Of a stretch of 64,000 bases of DNA, positions 8,960 to 17,318 are shown in pieces. The notes beneath the pieces were generated by a model. The model did not search any database, was not told the DNA's origin, and saw only the letters and a list, made by a program, of their open reading frames with translations. Position numbers and translations under genes: made by a program. Origin of the DNA: GWE2-42-39 sp963662895 (lineage in GTDB: Bacteria; Bacteroidota; Bacteroidia; Bacteroidales; Prolixibacteraceae); the NCBI GenBank assembly GCA_963662895.1, contig OY759982.1:496001-560000 (forward strand), read 5' to 3'. How positions within the stretch are numbered: the first letter of the stretch is position 1; the number at the start of each line of letters is the position of its first letter.

Positions 8960-11359
8960 TCAATTTATCTTCCATTCCAATATTCCCCCGGAAAAGCCTT
9001 CCTGCAATTTGGCATTCAGACGCAATTTTCTGGTTTTAACTGGTTTAAAATGCACTGTATTATATTTGTCCAGTTCAACACCATAAGAATCTGAAGTTTC
9101 AACAACTTTCCATTCTCCCGTAGCAGTTTTATACTCCAGGTTCCAATGTTCCGGCACACGGTAATTTACGTTGTAATGATCGAGATTAAGCCAGTAAACC
9201 GATGATGACGAAATTATTACAGGCTTTTTAAAGGTATATTCCACCCATTCTTCCGAACCTTCCCGTTTCCACCAATAGAAATAGGATTTATCGGTATCGT
9301 CAGAACTTTTTGGGTCAAAACCATTGTGCAAGCCGGGCGTCCAGTCGGTTGACGAACCTGGTTCTGCCAAATCGAGTACCGAAGCAGCCGGTTTAGCAAT
9401 AGCCTTATCCTGTTGCGCCGGCATCCAGATAAGCATGTTGGACATGCCCCGGTTATCCCACGCATAATAAGGAATCGCCTTTAGCGACGTCGTTTCCACA
9501 AGCTGTTTATCATTTTTTTCAGATACCTTTTTCCCTTCCATTGTAAGAGTGACCACGCCGTTAAGCAGTCCTTCTTCAAATTGACTGTTTACAGATGCAT
9601 TTACATCTACAAAATTATCAAACATCCATCCTCCATTGTTATCTTTATCTTCGAAACAATAAACTACCGGCCCGCGTTGAAAGGCCACCTTTCCCTGGTT
9701 TTCTTTCACATTTTCGTTGGCAACAACTTTACGCACCGGCATTGGCAACTCAAGTTCGATTATATCTCCTTTTTCCCAGCTACGTTCAATCTTTGCATAA
9801 CCCTTTTTCAACTTCAGAGAAAACGGTTTTCCATTTACTTTTATGCTGTATTTTTCCAAATTTTGATTAGCAAAGCGATACAAATCAGACGGGACAGGTT
9901 TATTCTGCGCCCATCCGGGGATACGGAAAAGTAATGAGAACTTCGCTCCGGGAGCTTTTTCTACGGTAAAAGTTACTTTCCCTTCCCATGGATAGCGTGT
10001 TTCCTGGTTGATTTTTACTTTATTCTCACCAAGCGTAAGTTCGGCATCGCCGGCAGCGAACAGGTTGATATATATGCTGTTCTTGCCGGTAGCATATACA
10101 TAGCCAGGGACAGATGCCATAAAACGGGTAATATTCCCCGGACAACAGGCACATCCAAACCATGGTGAACGGTCGTGGTTGTGTGCCGATTCCATCGGGT
10201 TATCATAGAAAAAACGATCTCCGCTCAACGACACCCCCGAAATCACCCCATTGTAAAGCGTACGCTCTAACACATCGTAATATTTGGCATCGGCATCATT
10301 TAAAAAGAGCCGATAGTTCCAGTAAACATTTGAAATAGCCACACAGGTTTCGCAATAATCCGTCATGTTCGGCAAGCTGTAATTAGGGCCGAACCCTTCG
10401 CCCTGGGCACGCTGCCCTATTCCTCCCGAAATATACAATTTTTTGGAGACAACATTGTCCCATACCCGTTTGGCGGCCAGCATCAGGGAATCGTCGTGCA
10501 TTAACGAAGCCACATCCGTAACGCCCGAATACAAATAGCCCAAACGAACGGCATGTCCAACGGCCTCATCCTGATCAACAATAGGTTTGTGATCCTGGCT
10601 ATATTCGCTTAACTCGTGCCCATCTGTCCCTTTTCCGGTTTCATCAATGAAATAGCGGGCCAGTTTCAGGTATTTTTCATCGCCGGTAACACGGTAAAGT
10701 TTTACCAATGCCATTTCAATGATCGGATGGCCCGAAGGTACGTGTTTCTGTCCTTCGTTGGGGCCGAATTCTTTGTTTACCAGGCCGGCATTCTTCAGGG
10801 CAATGTTCAGCAAAGTTTTTTCCCCGGTAGCCTGATAATGGGCCACGGCAGCTTCGTAAAGATGCCCGCTGTTGTACAGTTCGTGACTGTTTAAGCTATC
10901 CCACCTGCCTTTGCCGTACCAGCCCCTCAGCCTGTCGCATTTATTGGTTACACAGGTGGTAAGGTACCCGTCCTTTTCCTGCGCCCCGCCTATGAGCGTT
11001 ATCAGGCTGTCTAAGTAATGGTTGAGTTTTGCATCGTATTTAACCGCCAAGGCGTATGATGCACCTTCAAGCACTTTGTAAATATCGGTATCGTTGAAAG
11101 GGAAATCCCCTTTTTGTTCGCCCTGAATTAAGCCGGCAGCCAACGCAAAATTATCGACACGTCCGGTTTCTTCGCATTTCTTAAAAGCAGAAGGGATGGA
11201 TACCGTCCGGTTTGTCTCGATTTTGGGTTCCCAAAAGTAATCGTGCAAATGGACAGCCGTAAAAGGGACAGGATTTAAAGGTGCGGTGCTTTGCTTTTTT
11301 TCTACCTGACAAGAAAAAAGAACCACCAACAGAGCAACAAATATTGAAAGACGTAACAT
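8960..11359 (-). CDS. GH127 beta-L-arabinofuranosidase lipoprotein
   Basis: A close structural match to the HypBA1-type GH127 family, which removes beta-L-arabinofuranose from hydroxyproline-linked arabino-oligosaccharides. The lipoprotein signal ends at VLFSC, Cys17. The catalytic core has all expected residues: candidate acid/base Glu321 (GEGFGPN), Zn ligands Glu337 and Cys339 (DYCETC), and the CACCPGN loop with Cys403, nucleophile candidate Cys405 and Cys406. Their spacing equals that of Glu322, Glu338/Cys340 and Cys415/417/418 in HypBA1. A beta-sandwich follows, then an extra C-terminal discoidin-like module (about 665-799) with SSSVYWLNLD that many homologues lack. Starts 23 bp after the DUF5695-like gene, so co-transcription is likely. 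Probably periplasmic. Confidence 0.94.
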   Translation of the reverse strand: MLRLSIFVALLVVLFSCQVEKKQSTAPLNPVPFTAVHLHDYFWEPKIETNRTVSIPSAFKKCEETGRVDNFALAAGLIQGEQKGDFPFNDTDIYKVLEGASYALAVKYDAKLNHYLDSLITLIGGAQEKDGYLTTCVTNKCDRLRGWYGKGRWDSLNSHELYNSGHLYEAAVAHYQATGEKTLLNIALKNAGLVNKEFGPNEGQKHVPSGHPIIEMALVKLYRVTGDEKYLKLARYFIDETGKGTDGHELSEYSQDHKPIVDQDEAVGHAVRLGYLYSGVTDVASLMHDDSLMLAAKRVWDNVVSKKLYISGGIGQRAQGEGFGPNYSLPNMTDYCETCVAISNVYWNYRLFLNDADAKYYDVLERTLYNGVISGVSLSGDRFFYDNPMESAHNHDRSPWFGCACCPGNITRFMASVPGYVYATGKNSIYINLFAAGDAELTLGENKVKINQETRYPWEGKVTFTVEKAPGAKFSLLFRIPGWAQNKPVPSDLYRFANQNLEKYSIKVNGKPFSLKLKKGYAKIERSWEKGDIIELELPMPVRKVVANENVKENQGKVAFQRGPVVYCFEDKDNNGGWMFDNFVDVNASVNSQFEEGLLNGVVTLTMEGKKVSEKNDKQLVETTSLKAIPYYAWDNRGMSNMLIWMPAQQDKAIAKPAASVLDLAEPGSSTDWTPGLHNGFDPKSSDDTDKSYFYWWKREGSEEWVEYTFKKPVIISSSSVYWLNLDHYNVNYRVPEHWNLEYKTATGEWKVVETSDSYGVELDKYNTVHFKPVKTRKLRLNAKLQEGFSGGILEWKIN

Positions 11360-11382
11360 TTTAAAAATTTGTTTTATGGTTA

Positions 11383-14136
11383 TTAATTTACCATTAAGGT
11401 GAATGGTTTATCTTTTAGCGGAATTACATATTGTCCGCGTGTGTTTTTTTCAATCTCTTTTAAATTAGCATCAAACCCGGTTTCTCCGAATTTTTTTATG
11501 CGCAAATAAGCATTTGGGGTGTATGCATTAACTTCCTGAAGTTCGATACTCACTTTTTGAGTAAACTGATTGTAGGTGACCGACCTGAATTTCCCGGCAT
11601 CAAGTGTCAGCCACAATTTTAGCGGAGCCACATATACTTTCGATTTTGCAGCAGTAGTTAATTCTACCGTTACATCATCGTTCTTTTCCGTAACATTTCC
11701 GCCAAAAGCCAGCCAGCCAAACTCATCATGTTTTACAAGATATGTCGAAGTATTTACAGCATAACCGTAGAATCCGGTTCCGTAATCGCCCGAAATTCCA
11801 TCGTTTTTAAGCGTTTGGGGAAATGAATGAAATGCACAGGGGGCAAACCCGTCCTGCGTGATGTTTGAGATAGCTCCCATCAAACCTCCGTAACCGACAC
11901 GTAGCAGGTAAAAATCGTCCGGCTTCAGTTTATATTCATACAAAACAGGAATGGCATTAAGAGAAGAGCCATAATGGTGAACCATGCGCTCTATCCTCGA
12001 TGTCCGGCAGCTTTTCCCTCCATACAGGAAATCCCAGTAACGGCGGGCATTTCCGTTGTATGCCCAATGCGGAATGGTTGGCATATAAGCAAGAATGGCT
12101 TTCAGTGTGGTTTCCGCCTTATCGAACATCCCGAAATATTCCGACCACATATATACCTCTTCCTGTCCGGTTGAATCCCAGGGCATTTCGCTTCCAAACG
12201 GGTATTTCAACGACGCCCAGTGCATCGCACGATGCTTCATCGTTCCTTCCAGTTTATGGGCATATTCCCATAATCCTTCGGTTTTCAGGTCATCCAAAAT
12301 ATGGATAAATACACTTCCCTCCATCTGTCCAAACTGGGCATAATAAGGGGCAAACTCAACCATGGCCATCGATGTGTGATAAGCATTCAAAAGGTACCAG
12401 TCCCAGGTTTGTTGGGTTACCAGACCTTCGTAATTGCGTGCCAGGCGATACATCGCCCAGTACGCCGCTGCTACATGGGGATAGTTATACGAACGCCCGA
12501 CCGACATTGCATGTTCTTTGTTCCAGGCTGCCCAGGTATTGTAGTTAATATCTTTGCTATAGGTTCCGGTAGGTACAGAGTCCGGTTCGTAATAAAACAT
12601 ACTTTTCCGTACACCGTATTTTTTTTTCCCTTCATTGTATTGAATCCCGCCCCATATTGTTTTTTGTACAAAATTTTCGAGTTTGGCAACTTCCTCTTTA
12701 TCGGGTTCTACCAGTTGCTTCATGATGGCATTTAACCAGCCGCCGGCACCACCTTCGTCGCTCAGGCCGCAAATCCAGGCGCGGCTGTCCTGGGTAACCT
12801 GCTCCTGTTTTTCGTAATCGTATGTAATTACCGACGGGCTGCGACCAAAGAGGTCATTCTCATCGTCGAACCATTGTTTGGTAGTAAGAAAATGACCATT
12901 GTCGGCAACAACCTGTGCTTCGGGCTTAATAACTTTATAATTGATGGTTTGCTGCAAGCCATTCCTGTAAGTTATGGTCAGACGTGCACGTCCCCATGTG
13001 TTAGCCTTTACCGAATATTTATACCATCCGTGCTTTGTTGATTCCTGTTTTTTTAAGGTAAGTGCTCCTTCCGGCTCAACTTTCAGACTTTTTATTTTCT
13101 GATCGTACTTCAGAAACAACTCCGCCTTTACATCCTGAGGCAAAACATATCCCGGTACCCCGACAGCTACCGGACGGTTGTTTTCCATTAATGTTTTTTC
13201 GATGTTCCGGACAGAATCACTTAAAACAAATTCAACTCCATAGTTTTTTACCTGCCCCGGGTTTAGTATTAGAGCATGAGGAGGGTTCCATGGAGTTGCT
13301 TTTTCCCATTCGTTTTCGGCATAAGCTTTGGTCAGGGGCATCCATTCGTGAAATCCTTCGAAAGCAATTCCACGCGGGGTCGGGTCGTCAAGTAAAGGCC
13401 TCCACCCTTCAAACGGAGTATCGCCATAAGGCAACACCAGCAAAACCGGGCCGCTCCCTTTTAAACGGACAACCTGCAAATACCCGGCATCCATGCCGAT
13501 ATAAGGGTCGTAAAATACGTTTTCTTCATGTGCCTGATCCAGGGTTTTCCGATCGTGATCGTTATCGAAAATAAGCGGGATGCCCAGTGACCCGATTTCA
13601 ACTTTTTTCCCGGAAATATTTTTTAGTTCGAAACGCAAGGCAATGTTTTCTCCCTGTTTTTCCCAGTAACGAATAATATTCACGGGGCTGTTTGGAAGAA
13701 CAACAGACAAATCGGAAACAGCAAGTTGCTTATCGTTCTTCGGAGGTAAACTTTTAATTGCTTTACGCGAGGCAGCGCTTGAAAAGCTCGTCCAACCGCT
13801 ATCACCTTCCCTTTTTACCCGAAAGGTGATATCGCCCAGGTGATAAAACCCTGTTTTGTTACGTTTTGACAGCCACTCGCCGGGGGTAAAATCAAATCCC
13901 GGTTCCGATGTGGGATGCAAACCGGCTACCGTATGCGATGATTTGAGAATTTCAAGGTTAAAGTTGGAGGTCTTTAGATGGATTACTCCTTGTTTTATGT
14001 CTAAAGAATCCATACCGGAAGCATCATTTGCCTCACTCCCTAAAGCAGGGGTAAACAGCGAATATATCGTAATAAACAATAGTAACAGAAAGCTTTTCTT
14101 TCCCGACACTACCTTTTTCTTTGAATATTTTCTCAT
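11383..14136 (-). CDS. DUF5695-like six-hairpin glycosidase-like secreted protein
   Basis: A 917-aa exported protein. A basic N-terminus (MRKYSKKKVVSGKK) precedes a hydrophobic signal ending near PALGS. The N-terminal half (to about residue 400) looks beta-rich. The C-terminal half (about 420-830) is helical and rich in aromatic residues, for example WAAWNKEHAMSVGRSYNYPH and HWASLKYPFGSEMPWDSTG, as expected of an (alpha/alpha)6 barrel. The layout resembles DUF5695 proteins, often described as six-hairpin glycosidase-like; I cannot assign a CAZy family or name the catalytic acid. As the first gene of the GH127-S9 segment it may be an uncharacterised glycosidase acting on the same substrate. 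Its promoter is not evident. The gene begins 44 bp after a decayed gene remnant. Confidence 0.7.
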   Translation of the reverse strand: MRKYSKKKVVSGKKSFLLLLFITIYSLFTPALGSEANDASGMDSLDIKQGVIHLKTSNFNLEILKSSHTVAGLHPTSEPGFDFTPGEWLSKRNKTGFYHLGDITFRVKREGDSGWTSFSSAASRKAIKSLPPKNDKQLAVSDLSVVLPNSPVNIIRYWEKQGENIALRFELKNISGKKVEIGSLGIPLIFDNDHDRKTLDQAHEENVFYDPYIGMDAGYLQVVRLKGSGPVLLVLPYGDTPFEGWRPLLDDPTPRGIAFEGFHEWMPLTKAYAENEWEKATPWNPPHALILNPGQVKNYGVEFVLSDSVRNIEKTLMENNRPVAVGVPGYVLPQDVKAELFLKYDQKIKSLKVEPEGALTLKKQESTKHGWYKYSVKANTWGRARLTITYRNGLQQTINYKVIKPEAQVVADNGHFLTTKQWFDDENDLFGRSPSVITYDYEKQEQVTQDSRAWICGLSDEGGAGGWLNAIMKQLVEPDKEEVAKLENFVQKTIWGGIQYNEGKKKYGVRKSMFYYEPDSVPTGTYSKDINYNTWAAWNKEHAMSVGRSYNYPHVAAAYWAMYRLARNYEGLVTQQTWDWYLLNAYHTSMAMVEFAPYYAQFGQMEGSVFIHILDDLKTEGLWEYAHKLEGTMKHRAMHWASLKYPFGSEMPWDSTGQEEVYMWSEYFGMFDKAETTLKAILAYMPTIPHWAYNGNARRYWDFLYGGKSCRTSRIERMVHHYGSSLNAIPVLYEYKLKPDDFYLLRVGYGGLMGAISNITQDGFAPCAFHSFPQTLKNDGISGDYGTGFYGYAVNTSTYLVKHDEFGWLAFGGNVTEKNDDVTVELTTAAKSKVYVAPLKLWLTLDAGKFRSVTYNQFTQKVSIELQEVNAYTPNAYLRIKKFGETGFDANLKEIEKNTRGQYVIPLKDKPFTLMVN

Positions 14137-14179
14137 TTTGCTCTTTAATTTTTGTTATTATTATTTATTAATATCTATC

Positions 14180-14495
14180 TTAAAATGCATCAATATCTAC
14201 CCTGTATGTTTCAGGAACATTGACAGCATTGGGATTCGAACCAAAACCTTTTTCCCAGAATACGATGAAGTGCTCCGTGCCTGCTCTGTCCGTCATACCA
14301 TTGGCTTGAACTTTTATACCTATTGCTGCTGCTAAATTTTATTGGTTTGTAAATTTTGCTGGCATCAACTTTATAGGAATCAAGGAGGGCTACAGTATCA
14401 GCCGCGGTTGAAATTGTAGAACCCATTGTTGTTCTGGTCGGATCGGTATTTTGTACCACATTATCATCATGACTACAGTTAACCCGGGGATGCAA
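14180..14495 (-). pseudogene. Frameshifted remnant of a DUF6055/DUF4859-like gene
   Basis: The minus strand holds two coding pieces in different frames. The first (from about 14495) reads ...NTDPTRTTMGSTISTAA and then SYKVDASKIYKP. At about 14334-14345 the frame shifts, and the sense continues as NLAAAIGIKVQANGMTDRAG, EHFIVFWEKGFGSNP and YRVDIDAF to a stop at 14180-14182. The EHFxxFWEKGFG pattern recalls the N-terminal part of DUF6055-type secreted proteins, which continue far beyond this point, so the remnant lacks both ends. It sits just after the SusCD operon terminator, where an extra surface glycan-binding or enzyme gene would be expected. The family name is tentative; the frame break is directly visible. 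Confidence 0.6.
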
Positions 14496-14516
14496 TGGCT
14501 ATTATAAAAATAAATT

Positions 14517-14553
14517 AAAACACAAACCAGAAATACCTGGTTTGTGTTTTTTT
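14517..14553 (-). terminator. Bidirectional hairpin terminator after the SusCD operon
   Basis: The stem AAAACACAAACCAG pairs with its complement around a 6-nt loop (AAATAC). A T-run follows on the plus strand and a U-rich TTTATTTTTA tract on the minus strand. It lies 50-86 bp after the stop of the surface lipoprotein gene, so it likely ends the susC-susD-lipoprotein transcript and separates it from the downstream enzymes. Confidence 0.75.
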
Positions 14554-14602
14554 GATATCTCTCTTTCCTGTTATATAGCATTGACGTTTCCAACGGGAAC
14601 GT

Positions 14603-15619
14603 TTACTCTAACGTAGCAGTAATAATAAACCGGAAATGATGGTTTTCATTGGCAGTATCCTTGTAACCGATACTAATGGTAAAAGTTGTCCCGGCATTTA
14701 ATGCGGGAGCCCTGCCTATATATACCACATGATCATCATTCTTCGTATTGGCATACAAAGAATAACCTGTAGCTCCATAATCACACACAACCCCTTCAGC
14801 ATTCATCCAATAACCAGGTTTTTCTGCTGTATAACCGCTTGTTTTATCCCATTCCCCTGTTTTGTTATTTATAACATACATATGAATGCTTCCTTCGGTT
14901 GGGGTACCGGTATTGCCATTGTAATCAAGGTTTGCGAGGAATTCGTCAACAGTCATTCCCATACACATTTCGATAATAGGGGCATAATCATTAAATTTAA
15001 TGCCATAATTTGCCCAATCTCCTTCAGGGATACTAATGCTTACCATAATAATTGTAGGATCGGTAACCGAGAGCGAGAATGAAAAACGGACATAATCATC
15101 AAAATCAACACCATTGATAGCAAAACCAACATTTAAAGTAAGCACTGTTCCTGCTTTTACCTCGTCAGCCATATCTATAATCAATGCTTTATTTGTTTTA
15201 TCAAGATCAATAGTTGCGACGTATCCGTCAGCATTAGCGATAACCCCACCGGCACTGTTATAGTACCATCCGGTATTATCTTTTGTTGGATCTGTACGGT
15301 CCCAATATCCCCGGGCCGAATTAATACTGTAAAAAACCACAGAGCCATTCGTTAGGCCACTAATTGCCTGGTCTACTGTCATATTCATTTTTTTAGAGAA
15401 TTTATCAGCGTAATCCTCCAAAAAGATGGTATCGGCCTCAATATGCCCGGCATTAAATTCTAAATCAGTAGACAGGGTTGCATCAGCATCAGGCCTTAAG
15501 TAAGGATTTTCGCTTTCACTGTATTCATGTTTACTTGTTGCATCCAATATGTCATCTTCACAGGCGACAAAAGCAGTCATGAAGCAACCTATTAATAGAT
15601 ATATTAAATTACGTTTCAT
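14603..15619 (-). CDS. DUF4859-like surface glycan-binding lipoprotein (SusE/F position)
   Basis: A 338-aa lipoprotein with signal MKRNLIYLL...FVAC; Cys20 is followed by EDD. An acidic stretch right after the Cys resembles the Bacteroidota lipoprotein export signal, so surface display is likely. The mature protein is two related beta-rich domains (about 45-180 and 183-338). Each contains a short MTVDxxxxxL helix region, then GYWDRTDPT or GEWDKTSGYT, then GWYYNSAGGVI or GYWMNAEGVV, and each ends in a T(V/F)TLxxG-type strand. This is an internal duplication of the DUF4859 type. It is 19 bp downstream of susD, the usual place for a SusE/F-like glycan-binding protein. Ligand unknown; an arabinose-containing glycan is suggested by the neighbours. 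Confidence 0.8.
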   Translation of the reverse strand: MKRNLIYLLIGCFMTAFVACEDDILDATSKHEYSESENPYLRPDADATLSTDLEFNAGHIEADTIFLEDYADKFSKKMNMTVDQAISGLTNGSVVFYSINSARGYWDRTDPTKDNTGWYYNSAGGVIANADGYVATIDLDKTNKALIIDMADEVKAGTVLTLNVGFAINGVDFDDYVRFSFSLSVTDPTIIMVSISIPEGDWANYGIKFNDYAPIIEMCMGMTVDEFLANLDYNGNTGTPTEGSIHMYVINNKTGEWDKTSGYTAEKPGYWMNAEGVVCDYGATGYSLYANTKNDDHVVYIGRAPALNAGTTFTISIGYKDTANENHHFRFIITATLE

Positions 15620-15638
15620 ACTAATTGTTTTTAATGAA

Positions 15639-17306
15639 TTAATATCCAGGATTTTGTATTAGTTTAGGATTGCCATCCATAACTTTTTGGAATAGGGGAT
15701 AGATATTACAATGTATATCATTAGGATCTGTTTCTGCATCTTTACAAAACCATGATTTACCATTGAAAACATTCACGTTGGTCCCGGTCAAATGGAAACG
15801 AATCAAGTCCTGACGGCGATGATGCTCCGCCACAAATTCCCAAGCCAGATCATCCAATAAACCACCGAGTTCAATATCATCGCCACCTTCTTCGGTGATG
15901 TGCCAATCATCGCTTTCGCCCATCAACCCTTTGTTTTCACGGTGCCCGTAGTTATAAACACTTCCTCCGGTTAACTGTTGCACGGTTCGCTTGGCTTTGC
16001 CGGGATTATCCTTAAATGCCCGTTGACGTACAGCGGTAACAAGTTCGGCAGCTGTCGCTTCTGTTTCGTCCTTATATCCACCTAAGCGAAGTAAGCATTC
16101 GGCCTTAATCAGATAAGCATCTGCCAAACGGAAAAACGGCACATCGTCGTAACTCGTTCCAAAATCACCCGGAAGTATTTCATATTTGATCAACCGTCCC
16201 CCTTCAAAAGGATAACAGCCGGGATCTTCCATACTATGCAATTCTTTTGTGTAAATCAACGGTTCGCCATCAACCATTATCGGCTGCCCGCTTTGGTTGT
16301 ATTGTTGACCTAAAGTCCAACAATCGGAAAAGCGGCCGTCGTCTTCGTCATAAGTGTCCAAAAATTGGGGTATAGCAGCACTGCCCCCTGTTGCCCAACC
16401 GTTAAAATTCCAAACAGCCCTGCCCGCTTCATGAATCCATTTATTGGCAAAATAATTTCCACTGGCATAATTTTCTTCGTATGGAATACCAAAGATAACT
16501 TCGGGACTCGTAGAGATGTCTTCCTTAAAATTATCAGAATAATTGGGGGCCAAAGAGTACTGGCCCGTATTTATTATTTCATTTATCTCGTCAATTGCCT
16601 TTCCGTAATAAGAATCCTGGGTAAAATCGTTGAACCAGGCATTGTGGTTCAGGTACATTTTCGCCAGTATCATATTCACGGTAGCATCGTTAATTTGTCC
16701 CATTCCGTTATCAGCGCCACATTTCCCTTTTATATCGTTCAGTTCACTTAGTATATAATCCCAGGTATCTTGCGGATCGGCTTGTTCAGGCAACCATCCT
16801 TCAGGGTGTATATAGGTGGTATCCAGCGGAATATTCCGAAATAAATCGAACAGAATATAATAGTACAGGGCCCGGTATCCCCTTAATTGGGCAACCGCTT
16901 CAGGAGATCCCTTAACTGCATCATCGGCTAACAATTTATTACATGCATTAATACCGGCATAAGAAGAATTCCAGGGTATTGCCATATGATCTATTTTTGG
17001 TTTGAAATCATGCTGATGCATCGACACATAAAGTTCTCCCCAACCAATACCAATACGATACGGCGTACAGTACAAATCGGCACATTCGCCCTGAATATCA
17101 ATGTATCCATTCCATCCCCAATATACACCTCTCAAATTGCTATATACAGGAGAAAACATACTGGCAGCATCTTTGGCTGTAAATTCATATTGCTCTGCGG
17201 CAATTGTATCATAGATTGTTTCTTCCAAATCGGTACAACCTGAAAAATAAACCAGCATTGCACATAAAAACAATCCCCAAACAGCTTTATTTTTTTTCAT
17301 TTTCAT
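15639..17306 (-). CDS. susD: SusD/RagB-family outer-membrane lipoprotein
   Basis: A nutrient-uptake lipoprotein (555 aa) that forms the lid of the SusC channel. The signal ends at VYFSGC, Cys24, followed by TDLEET. It shows the family features: an N-terminal SusD-like helical region with ACNKLLAD and the TPR-like RGYRALYYYILFDLF, and a C-terminal RagB part with FRLADAYLIKAECLLRLGG and LAWEFVAEHHRRQDLIRF. The start at 17306 gives MKMKKNK; the internal Met at codon 3 is an equal alternative. It follows susC by 12 bp, so the two are translated from one mRNA. Specificity cannot be read from the sequence. Confidence 0.96.
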   Translation of the reverse strand: MKMKKNKAVWGLFLCAMLVYFSGCTDLEETIYDTIAAEQYEFTAKDAASMFSPVYSNLRGVYWGWNGYIDIQGECADLYCTPYRIGIGWGELYVSMHQHDFKPKIDHMAIPWNSSYAGINACNKLLADDAVKGSPEAVAQLRGYRALYYYILFDLFRNIPLDTTYIHPEGWLPEQADPQDTWDYILSELNDIKGKCGADNGMGQINDATVNMILAKMYLNHNAWFNDFTQDSYYGKAIDEINEIINTGQYSLAPNYSDNFKEDISTSPEVIFGIPYEENYASGNYFANKWIHEAGRAVWNFNGWATGGSAAIPQFLDTYDEDDGRFSDCWTLGQQYNQSGQPIMVDGEPLIYTKELHSMEDPGCYPFEGGRLIKYEILPGDFGTSYDDVPFFRLADAYLIKAECLLRLGGYKDETEATAAELVTAVRQRAFKDNPGKAKRTVQQLTGGSVYNYGHRENKGLMGESDDWHITEEGGDDIELGGLLDDLAWEFVAEHHRRQDLIRFHLTGTNVNVFNGKSWFCKDAETDPNDIHCNIYPLFQKVMDGNPKLIQNPGY

Positions 17307-17318
17307 CTCAAATAATTT

